Source: Bacillota bacterium
GTDB taxonomy: Bacteria; Bacillota; Clostridia; Christensenellales; UMGS416
Length of the DNA: 10,047 nucleotides
Direction: 5' to 3'
NCBI GenBank assembly: GCA_023428265.1
Contig: JAEYYW010000118.1
Coordinates: forward strand, 1-10,047
The notes beneath the pieces are model-generated. The model searched no databases and was not told the origin of the DNA. It saw only the letters and a program-made list of their open reading frames with translations. A program made the translations under genes and the position numbers. Below, piece by piece: positions 1 through 5,391 of the stretch; positions within the stretch are counted from its first letter, which is position 1, and every line of letters starts with the position of its first letter.

Positions 1-33
1 TGATCGGCCGAGTTTTCATTTGGAGGTTCCGTC

Positions 34-804
34 ATGGAAGTGTTGACCGCAAGGAAAGTGACCAAGGTGTATGGCTCGCGTCTGGGCGCGATGAAATACC
101 CGGCCTTGAACGGCATCGACCTGTCGGTGCAGGCCGGTGAGTTTCTGGGCATCATGGGGCCTTCGGGCTCCGGCAAAACCACGCTGCTGAATGTGCTCAG
201 CACGATCGACCGGCCCACATCGGGCACCGTGGCCATTGAGGGCCGCGATGTGTCGCAGATCCGCGAGCCTGCGCTATCCGACTTCCGCCGCAGCCGTCTG
301 GGCTTCTTGTTTCAGGATTTCAACCTGCTGGACACGATGACATTAAAGGAAAACATCGTGCTGCCGCTGGCGCTGGCCAAAACGCCCCATGCCGAGATCC
401 AGAAGCGGCTGGACGGGCTGAGCCGTTCATTGGGCATTGTGGATGTGCTGGACAAACGGCCCTATGAGGTGTCCGGCGGGCAGAAGCAGCGGGCGGCCGC
501 TGCCCGGGCCATCATCACAAACCCCGCCCTGGTGCTGGCCGACGAGCCCACCGGCGCGCTGGACAGCAAGTCGGCCCGGGAGCTGCTGGGCTGCCTCGAA
601 TATCTGAACACACAGAGCCGCACCACGATCCTGATCGTCACCCACGACGCGTTCACCGCTTCCTGGTGCCACCGCATCGTGTTCATCAAGGACGGCCTGC
701 TCTTCAATGAGCTGCGGCGCGGCGACATGCCCCGCAAGGCCTTCTACCAGAGCATTCTGCAGGTGCTGGCCGTGATGGGGGGAGGCAACGGTAATGCTGA
801 TTAA
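34..804 (+). CDS. BceA-type ABC transporter ATP-binding protein
   Basis: This 256-residue protein is the nucleotide-binding subunit of a MacB/BceA-type ABC transporter. It binds and hydrolyses ATP on the cytoplasmic side of the membrane to drive its partner permease. All ABC motifs are visible: Walker A GPSGSGKT (residues 42-49), Q-loop Gln94 in FLFQDFNLLD, signature VSGGQKQR (146-153), Walker B LVLADEP (166-172), D-loop ALD and H-loop His204. The length and the GALDSKS segment after Walker B fit the BceA/YxdL peptide-resistance group. The start at 34 has an excellent GGAGG site at 22-26, seven bases upstream. The gene overlaps the permease gene by 11 bases, so the two are cotranslated. The substrate cannot be read from the ATPase. 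Family role (antimicrobial-peptide sensing or removal) is known; the exact peptide is not. The family call is secure; a LolD-like lipoprotein ATPase is unlikely given the partner. Confidence 0.93.
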   Translation: MEVLTARKVTKVYGSRLGAMKYPALNGIDLSVQAGEFLGIMGPSGSGKTTLLNVLSTIDRPTSGTVAIEGRDVSQIREPALSDFRRSRLGFLFQDFNLLDTMTLKENIVLPLALAKTPHAEIQKRLDGLSRSLGIVDVLDKRPYEVSGGQKQRAAAARAIITNPALVLADEPTGALDSKSARELLGCLEYLNTQSRTTILIVTHDAFTASWCHRIVFIKDGLLFNELRRGDMPRKAFYQSILQVLAVMGGGNGNAD

Positions 805-2674
805 GCTGGCCCTCGGCAACATCCGCCGGAATTTCCGCAACTATTGGGCCTACTTCGTGAGCTCCGCGTTCAGCGTGTTTGTGCTGTATCTGTTTCTGTC
901 CGTCTGCTTTGGCGGCGTCACTGGCGTGGCGTCCAAGTTCCAGACCACCGGCGTGCTGTTTGGCATCGGGGCGTTTCTCACGGCGTTTTTCGCAGCGTTC
1001 TTCATCTGGTATTCCAACTCGTTCTTCACCAAGGCCCGCAAGAAGGAGTTTGCCACCTACATGCTGTTGGGCATGTCCAAGCGGCAGGTGATCCGCCTCA
1101 ATGTGCTGGAAAACATCGCCGTGCTCGTGATGGCCTTTGCCGCCGGCATCGCCGCGGGCGTGCTGTTGAACAAGCTGCTGATCATGCTGCTGCTCAATGT
1201 GATGTCGGTTTCGATGGCTGTGCCCTTTGAGATCAACGGCCTGGCCATCGGGATCAGCGCTATTTTCTTTGCCGGCGTGATTGCCGTGGTGTGCCTGCAC
1301 GGCGCGTTTTTACTGGGCCGCAGCAGCCTGATCGAGCTCATCAACGCCAGCAAAAAGGCCGAAAAGCTGATGAAGGCGTCCGCCCTGACCTGGGTGGTCG
1401 GCGCTCTGGCGGTGTTCTGCCTGGGGTATGGTTATTATCTTTCAGTCGCAAAGGGCATGAACATGCTGCTTTGGGTGCCCATCGTGGCGCTGGTGTGCGT
1501 CGGCACGGCGCTGGCTTTTTTGGGGCTGGCCACGCTCTACCTGCACTTGAGCCGCAAAAACGAGGCCAGGCTTTATCGCGGCCCCCGGCTCATCACGGTC
1601 ACGCAGCTGATGCACCGCTATCGGGGCAACGTGGGGGCATTGAGCACGATCGCCATCACCACCACTGTGGCGCTTTGCGCGGTGCTCTGCTGCTGCGGGC
1701 TCTATGCCATCACGCAAAGCAGCGCCCGTGCCCAGCGGCCCTTCTCGTTGGAAATCCGTGCTGACGCCGCGCTGGAGAGTGCCGTGGAGCAGGCCATTCA
1801 GGAGCACGCGGAGGTGCGCCTGCTGCACAAGGTGCCCATCCATGCCGTCCGGTTGAAAATGAATCCGGAGCAGAGCTCTCCCATACAGGTCGTCAGCCAG
1901 AGCCAATACAACGCCATTGCCGAGGCGCTGGGCTGGCAGGAGAGGATCAGCCTCTCCGGCGATGGGTCAACGGTGCTGATTCACTCCTCCGCCGTCAGTG
2001 CATTCGGCCGCAACGATGGCCAAAACGTTGCGATCTCCGTGGGGGGCCAGGAGCGGCAACTGTCCATTGAGCGCACCAGCACGCGCATCCATATGTCTCT
2101 GGAGCGGTTTACGCGCTCACTAGTGGTCACCGATCGCCTTTATGCGCAAGTCGCCGCCGAACCGGATGTGGAGGAAATCTCGCTGATGGGCTATGTGCTG
2201 GACAACGACTTGCAGGCTGCCGCCCTGGTTTCGGATCTGCGGGCAGGTTGGTCTGGAGAGACGAAGCTTTATACCTTCTATGAATTCTATCAGGAAAGCC
2301 GTCAGCTCTTCGGCGTGATGATGTTTGTGGGCGTGTTTGTGGGGCTGTTGTTCCTCACGGCCACCGGCAGCATCCTCTACTTCCGCATGTCGATGGAGGC
2401 GTTGGAAGACCGCGAGAAATTCCTCGCGCTGATCAAGCTGGGCATTGGCCGGGGGCAGCTGAAACAGGCCATCGCCGGGGAGCTGGCAATCGTGTTCGGA
2501 GCGCCTTTGGTGCTGGCGACCGTCAACTCCTTCATGGCGTCGGTGCCGCTGGGCAAATTCGTTAACACCGATCTGACGGGCATCTTCGTTGTGATTGTAG
2601 CGGTCTACGCGGTGCTGTATGGGCTGTACTACTTGCTGACGTGGAACAAATATGTGCGCACGGTGAGCCGGTAG
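794..2674 (+). CDS. BceB-type ABC transporter permease (FtsX family, 10 TM, large extracellular domain)
   Basis: This 626-residue membrane permease partners the ATPase encoded just upstream. About ten hydrophobic segments can be drawn: near residues 17-40, 53-80, four more up to about 260, one at about 279-305, then a hydrophilic stretch of about 200 residues (roughly 306-504), then three segments from 505 to the C-terminus. That 7 + extracellular domain + 3 layout is diagnostic of BceB. The N-terminus (LALGNIRRNFRNYWAYF) and the FtsX-like turn KKEFATYMLLGMSKRQV also match the family. In known systems the extracellular domain governs peptide specificity and the permease signals to a BceS histidine kinase. 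Neither the regulator nor the kinase gene is in view; they may lie upstream of the window. The GGAGG at 781-785 is eight bases before the start and lies inside the upstream gene, indicating translational coupling. The substrate is inferred only by family, likely a cell-wall-active peptide. Confidence 0.9.
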   Translation: MLIKLALGNIRRNFRNYWAYFVSSAFSVFVLYLFLSVCFGGVTGVASKFQTTGVLFGIGAFLTAFFAAFFIWYSNSFFTKARKKEFATYMLLGMSKRQVIRLNVLENIAVLVMAFAAGIAAGVLLNKLLIMLLLNVMSVSMAVPFEINGLAIGISAIFFAGVIAVVCLHGAFLLGRSSLIELINASKKAEKLMKASALTWVVGALAVFCLGYGYYLSVAKGMNMLLWVPIVALVCVGTALAFLGLATLYLHLSRKNEARLYRGPRLITVTQLMHRYRGNVGALSTIAITTTVALCAVLCCCGLYAITQSSARAQRPFSLEIRADAALESAVEQAIQEHAEVRLLHKVPIHAVRLKMNPEQSSPIQVVSQSQYNAIAEALGWQERISLSGDGSTVLIHSSAVSAFGRNDGQNVAISVGGQERQLSIERTSTRIHMSLERFTRSLVVTDRLYAQVAAEPDVEEISLMGYVLDNDLQAAALVSDLRAGWSGETKLYTFYEFYQESRQLFGVMMFVGVFVGLLFLTATGSILYFRMSMEALEDREKFLALIKLGIGRGQLKQAIAGELAIVFGAPLVLATVNSFMASVPLGKFVNTDLTGIFVVIVAVYAVLYGLYYLLTWNKYVRTVSR

Positions 2675-2697
2675 CCTTGACTACCAGTCTCTCTACC

Positions 2698-2868
2698 AGA
2701 TCCCCCCTGTCGCTTGTGAGCGACATCCCCCCTTGGCCGCAGGCAAGCCTGCTTAAGGGAGGGTAGGGAGGGAAGCCTGTGGTTCACACAATCCTTACCC
2801 TCCCTTAGCCGATACGATAGTATCGGCGACTAAGGGGGGATGCCGCCCTCAGGCGGCAGGGGGGATAT
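2698..2868. repeat. Palindromic intergenic repeat, copy 1 (modular hairpin arms)
   Basis: This element of about 170 bases has imperfect inverted ends, AGATCCCCCCTG at the left and CAGGGGGGAT at the right. Each end carries a first hairpin (left TGTCGC 2708-2713 with GCGACA 2720-2725; right GCCGCC/GGCGGC in 2842-2857) flanked by C6 or G6 runs. Next inside is a second hairpin: GCAGG/CCTGC (2739-2752) on the left and a perfect 8-bp stem, GCCGATAC/GTATCGGC (2808-2827, loop GATA), on the right. Both inner hairpins are framed by CCTT(A)/(T)AAGG. The centre holds GGGAGGGT and ACCCTCCC arms. A 35-base stretch at 2698-2732 is identical to 3239-3273 in copy 2. No open reading frame is supported. It resembles a MITE or a REP-like element. 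TACCA on both sides (2694-2698 and 2869-2873) could be a target duplication, but the evidence is weak. Confidence 0.85.
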
Positions 2869-2872
2869 TACC

Positions 2873-2905
2873 AAAGGGTATGCACGTTTGCATACCCTTT
2901 TTCTT
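2873..2905 (+). terminator. Rho-independent terminator of the BceAB-type operon
   Basis: A perfect 11-bp stem AAAGGGTATGC (2873-2883) / GCATACCCTTT (2890-2900), with a six-base loop, is followed by a T-rich tract (TTCTTATCTTT). This is a textbook intrinsic terminator for transcripts running on the plus strand, about 200 bases after the permease stop codon. The opposite strand lacks a good T tract, so it probably works in one direction only. The repeat element lies between the permease and this terminator and should therefore be transcribed with the operon. Confidence 0.85.
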
Positions 2906-2921
2906 ATCTTTGCTGAATACA

Positions 2922-3260
2922 ATGGATTGGGTGATAGAAATGGTTACCGCTGTGCGGTCCATCAACAGCTTTGCTTGTTGGGAGTTGTTCCTGGCTGGCC
3001 TTGTGGTTTGCAGCATTGTTTCTTTTTTGGTTCTGCAAGCAAAAACGCAAATACCGATTGCAGTTTTGGTTCAATTGATTCTGCTTGAGTCATCCGATAT
3101 TGTCTGGACTTTTTCCTATTTTCCAACAGGTGAGTATGTGAACCATGGGATCCTGGGAGTGTATGGGTTTTTGGTTTATCCGGTGGTTTGCTTGCTTGCG
3201 TATGCAGTGCAATGGAAAAACGGTAGGCACCAAGCAACAGATCCCCCCTGTCGCTTGTGA
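2922..3260 (+). CDS. Small three-TM membrane protein, unknown function, C-terminus altered by repeat
   Basis: From the ATG at 2922 this reads as 112 residues with three clear hydrophobic segments: CWELFLAGLVVCSIVSFLVL, then IPIAVLVQLILLE, then HGILGVYGFLVYPVVCLLAYAV. I do not recognise the family. An in-frame ATG at 2880 lies inside the upstream terminator stem, so it is unlikely to be the start; 2922 and 2940 are alternatives, and none has a convincing Shine-Dalgarno site. The last residues (DPPCRL) and the stop codon come from the repeat element that begins at about 3238, so the original C-terminus was probably different. GC content is about 46% over 2941-3240 by hand count, far below the neighbouring genes. 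The gene sits alone between two copies of the same repeat. It may be a recently acquired gene or a decaying remnant, and expression is uncertain. Confidence 0.45.
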   Translation: MDWVIEMVTAVRSINSFACWELFLAGLVVCSIVSFLVLQAKTQIPIAVLVQLILLESSDIVWTFSYFPTGEYVNHGILGVYGFLVYPVVCLLAYAVQWKNGRHQATDPPCRL

Positions 3261-3434
3261 GCGACATCCCCCCCTAATCGTCGGTGCTGAGCGCACCGAC
3301 TTATGGTAGGGTGGGGAGGTGCTTGATTAAGCGATACAGTTGTCTATATGCTTCGTCTCCCTCCTAACCCTCCCTTAAGCAGGCTTGCCTGCGCCTAAGG
3401 GGGGATGCCGTCCTCAGGCGGCAGGGGGGATCTG
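3238..3434. repeat. Palindromic intergenic repeat, copy 2 (modular hairpin arms)
   Basis: This second copy of the family, about 197 bases long, has matching inverted ends: CAGATCCCCCCTG (3238-3250) and its complement at 3422-3434, with one variable base. The outer hairpins are TGTCGC/GCGACA on the left and GCCGTC/GGCGGC on the right. The inner hairpins are GTCGGTGC/GCACCGAC (3280-3300, loop TGAGC) on the left and GCAGG/CCTGC (3379-3392) on the right, framed by CCTAA/TTA(T)GG and CCTTA/TAAGG. The outermost 35 bases on the left are identical to copy 1, and the outer 36 on the right (3396-3431) differ from copy 1 by one base, while the centres differ. It lies between convergent genes, supplying the stop codon of the left one and ending three bases from the stop codon of the SIS gene. 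Confidence 0.85.
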
Positions 3435-3437
3435 TCG

Positions 3438-4475
3438 TTACAGCCTGATCCACGGCTCCAATCCTTCCGGGTGGTCCGGATCCAGCCCATCGGCCACGGC
3501 CCGGTGATAGGCGATCAGTTGCGCGACCAGGATCAGGGGCAGGCCCCTGGCCCCATGGGGCAGGCTCCTGCCAAAGCTCAGGTTCAGCGCCCCGTCGGGC
3601 AGGCCGTCCAGCGGGATGTCGCTGACCACCACCAGCCTTGCGCCTTTCTTTGCCACATCACCCAGCAGCGCAAGCTCGTATTGATTGCCGTCGGTCAGCG
3701 CGGCGATCACCAGCGTCTCCGGCCCCACAATCACCATGGGCCCGTGCCGCAGATCCAGCAGGTGGTGGTGCACCGCCGGTTTTCTTGCGATTTCCTGGAA
3801 TGCCAGCGCCCCTTCGGCGGCAATGCCGGCAATCTCCCCGTCGGCCAGCAACACCACGCTGCTCCAGGGTTGCCGGGCCACTCTGGCCAGGTCTTCCTCC
3901 GCGCTTTGCAGGAAGGCCGGGCCGCCGGCCACTGCCCGCCCCAGGCCTTCCAGCAGGGCTTCGTTGCCTGCCAGATGGGCAATCAGCGCCATCCCCGCGG
4001 CATACAGGCAGGACACGGCGCGGGTCTGGCAAACGCTCTGGTCGTAGCACCAGGGCATTTCCAGCGCCAGGTCGCTCAAAGCGGCAAGCTCCGAGCCCTC
4101 CGTGGCGCACAGGCACAGCACCGGCGCCTTGGCGGCGTTTTTCATGCGCTCCGTGGCCTCGATTACCTCGCTGGTGCGGCCTGAATGGGAAATTGCCACC
4201 ACCAGCGCGCCTTCCGCTGCCTGCTCATATCGTGTGGCATGGAGCATGCAGTCGCCGGCCGGCAGCGCCAGAGCGGGGATGCCCAGGTTCAGCTGCGCCG
4301 CCAGCGCCAGCGACCGGGCCAGGCAATAGCTGGACCCGCAGCCCAGGAAAACCAGCAAGCGGGGCTGGCAGCGGTCCATCAGCCGCTTCACGTCGCCATG
4401 GCGGCTCTCCGCCAGCGCGAGCGTCCGCCCCAGGGCCTGGTATTGCGCTTGAATCTCCTGATAGGTGCTGTGCAT
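3438..4475 (-). CDS. SIS-domain sugar-phosphate isomerase/deaminase-like protein
   Basis: This 345-residue cytosolic protein has two SIS (sugar isomerase) domains, similar in layout to the isomerase half of GlmS and to AgaS/FrlB-type proteins. The first domain shows GCGSSY (45-50), the phosphate-binding SHSGRTSE (96-103) and TRAVSC (151-156). The second shows EGALAFQEIA (221-230) and the HGP motif (244-246), which correspond to catalytic or sugar-binding segments in GlmS. The C-terminal GLDPDHPEGLEPWIRL is typical of the AgaS-like branch. There is no glutaminase domain, so it is not a full GlmS. A likely role is isomerisation or deamination of an amino-sugar phosphate or fructosamine phosphate; the substrate cannot be decided. 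The ATG at 4475 has AAAGGA eight bases upstream; in-frame ATGs at 4484 and 4493 are worse placed. It follows the small beta-sandwich gene by 56 bases. No sugar transporter is nearby. Confidence 0.85.
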   Translation of the reverse strand: MHSTYQEIQAQYQALGRTLALAESRHGDVKRLMDRCQPRLLVFLGCGSSYCLARSLALAAQLNLGIPALALPAGDCMLHATRYEQAAEGALVVAISHSGRTSEVIEATERMKNAAKAPVLCLCATEGSELAALSDLALEMPWCYDQSVCQTRAVSCLYAAGMALIAHLAGNEALLEGLGRAVAGGPAFLQSAEEDLARVARQPWSSVVLLADGEIAGIAAEGALAFQEIARKPAVHHHLLDLRHGPMVIVGPETLVIAALTDGNQYELALLGDVAKKGARLVVVSDIPLDGLPDGALNLSFGRSLPHGARGLPLILVAQLIAYHRAVADGLDPDHPEGLEPWIRL

Positions 4476-4531
4476 CACATTCATCCTTTGCATGCTTTTT
4501 GCGGTATGTATCAATCCTTTGGCTTTGCCGG

Positions 4532-4831
4532 TTACCGGATCGTGACGGCGCCGCTCTGCTTCTGGCTGCGCTCGCCGGCTTCGCTCACGGCCCACACCGA
4601 GTAGCGGAACTGGCCGGCCGGCGCGATGAAGGGCACTGTGAGATCCAGAAAAAACGTTTGTGTGTCCAGCCGCTTCAGCCTCTGGCTGATGCCGTAGGTG
4701 TCGGCGGCGATCACGGCGGCGCTCACCGGCTGGTTGGCCTGCCTGACCAAAACGCTGGCCTGGATTCGCTCGCCCCGACGCACTGACTGCGGTAGGCCGG
4801 AAAGGTCAAGGGTGCATTGGAAGCCTGGCAT
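4532..4831 (-). CDS. Small 99-residue protein, probable Ig-like beta-sandwich, unknown function
   Basis: This protein starts MPGFQCTLDLSGLPQSV and is dominated by alternating hydrophobic and polar residues in short predicted strands (RIQASVLVR, QTFFLDLTVP, QFRYSVWAVSE), ending in a final strand AVTIR. This pattern suggests a small Ig-like or fibronectin-like beta-sandwich, but that is inference and no family is recognised. There is no signal peptide, transmembrane segment or cell-wall anchor, so it would be cytoplasmic unless exported by an unusual route; that is odd for this fold. The start at 4831 is decided by an excellent AGGAGG (4844-4839) seven bases upstream; the longer reading to 4918 has no such site. 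It lies 90 bases after the zinc-finger membrane protein gene and 56 bases before the SIS gene, all on the minus strand, so it is probably cotranscribed with at least the SIS gene. Confidence 0.7.
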   Translation of the reverse strand: MPGFQCTLDLSGLPQSVRRGERIQASVLVRQANQPVSAAVIAADTYGISQRLKRLDTQTFFLDLTVPFIAPAGQFRYSVWAVSEAGERSQKQSGAVTIR

Positions 4832-4838
4832 GGGGTTG

Positions 4839-4891
4839 CCTCCTGAGACTATGTGGCTTCTATAATACATGATGGCGGGCCGCGATGTGTG
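4839..4891 (-). promoter_or_regulatory. Possible weak promoter before the 99-residue protein gene
   Basis: On the minus strand a TATTAT (4867-4862) lies about 18 bases upstream of the AGGAGG ribosome site of the 99-residue protein gene. The best -35 candidate, CACACA (4891-4886) at an 18-base spacing, is poor. If real, it would give the last two genes of the cluster their own transcript with a very short leader. Confidence 0.25.
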
Positions 4892-4921
4892 ACCGCAGGC
4901 CTCCCCATGGGCCGCCACTTC

Positions 4922-5365
4922 TCAGGCCTTTGCTTCCTCCTTTGGCTTTTCCGCCTTGCAGATGCGGCAGGCCTCGCTGGCGGACAGGTTGATCTCTCCG
5001 CAGGCCGGGCACACCCAGATGAACGATTCCACCTGCTCCAGCACCGGGTCCGGCTCCGGCTCCGGCGGCTGAAAGGAGACCATGTCTTCCACGAAAAGGC
5101 CAGGCTTGGCCGCGGCTGCCTGCGATGCGGGTGCCGTTGCAATGCCTTTCGCGCGGATGTCGTGGAGGATCGCCACAATCTCTCCCAGCGCCCAGGGCAG
5201 AAGCCCTGCCAAAAAGGAGCCCAGCGCCACGGCGGCTGCGGCCCAGTTGCCGGGGTCGTTCACTTCCGGTTTCCAGCGAAACCACAGCCACAGCGCGATC
5301 AGGCCGCCCAGCGCCCACACCAGCGCCGCGCCTCCTTTCAGCAGCAATGACGTTTTGTTCTTCAT
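4922..5365 (-). CDS. Two-TM membrane protein with C-terminal RanBP2-pattern zinc finger
   Basis: From the ATG at 5365 this is a 147-residue protein with two membrane segments (about 11-30 and 41-66), an Ala/Pro/Glu-rich linker and a C-terminal zinc-binding module. The module spells W117-x-C119-x2-C122-x3-N127-x6-C133-x2-C136, which matches the RanBP2-type zinc-finger consensus exactly, followed by a charged Lys/Glu tail. The topology suggests that the finger faces the cytoplasm. In other proteins this finger binds RNA or protein partners; the role here is unknown. An alternative start at 5395 overlaps the sbcC stop codon as ATGA and would add ten residues. The 5365 start is preferred because a GGGGG run lies six bases upstream and the protein then opens MKNKT. 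Either way the gene directly follows sbcC and is very probably translated from the same message, which suggests but does not prove a link to DNA-end processing. Confidence 0.75.
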   Translation of the reverse strand: MKNKTSLLLKGGAALVWALGGLIALWLWFRWKPEVNDPGNWAAAAVALGSFLAGLLPWALGEIVAILHDIRAKGIATAPASQAAAAKPGLFVEDMVSFQPPEPEPDPVLEQVESFIWVCPACGEINLSASEACRICKAEKPKEEAKA

Positions 5366-5391
5366 ATGCATCCCCCGTTTTTCCTGATTAC

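Noticed and set aside
1..3. TGA at the very start as the stop codon of an upstream bceS-like gene
   Set aside because: Three bases cannot establish a reading frame; possible from family gene order but not supportable here.
2840..3296. Other frames between the two repeats (82 codons plus strand, 68 and 101 codons minus strand)
   Set aside because: They overlap the three-TM frame, begin or end inside the repeats and show no membrane pattern or motif.
2698..3434. CRISPR array suggested by similar blocks recurring
   Set aside because: There are only two copies, about 540 bases apart, each with internal hairpins and inverted ends and unequal spacing. No cas genes are present.
4836..4866. Plus-strand promoter with TTGCCT and a perfect TATAAT at 4861-4866
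   Set aside because: The spacing is 19 bases and there is no plus-strand gene downstream; the match is probably chance in a short AT-rich patch.
4832..4921. Imperfect TGGCGG/CCGCCA inverted repeat between the zinc-finger gene and the 99-residue protein gene as a terminator
   Set aside because: The arms are separated by about 30 bases, the stem is interrupted by a mismatch and no T tract follows.
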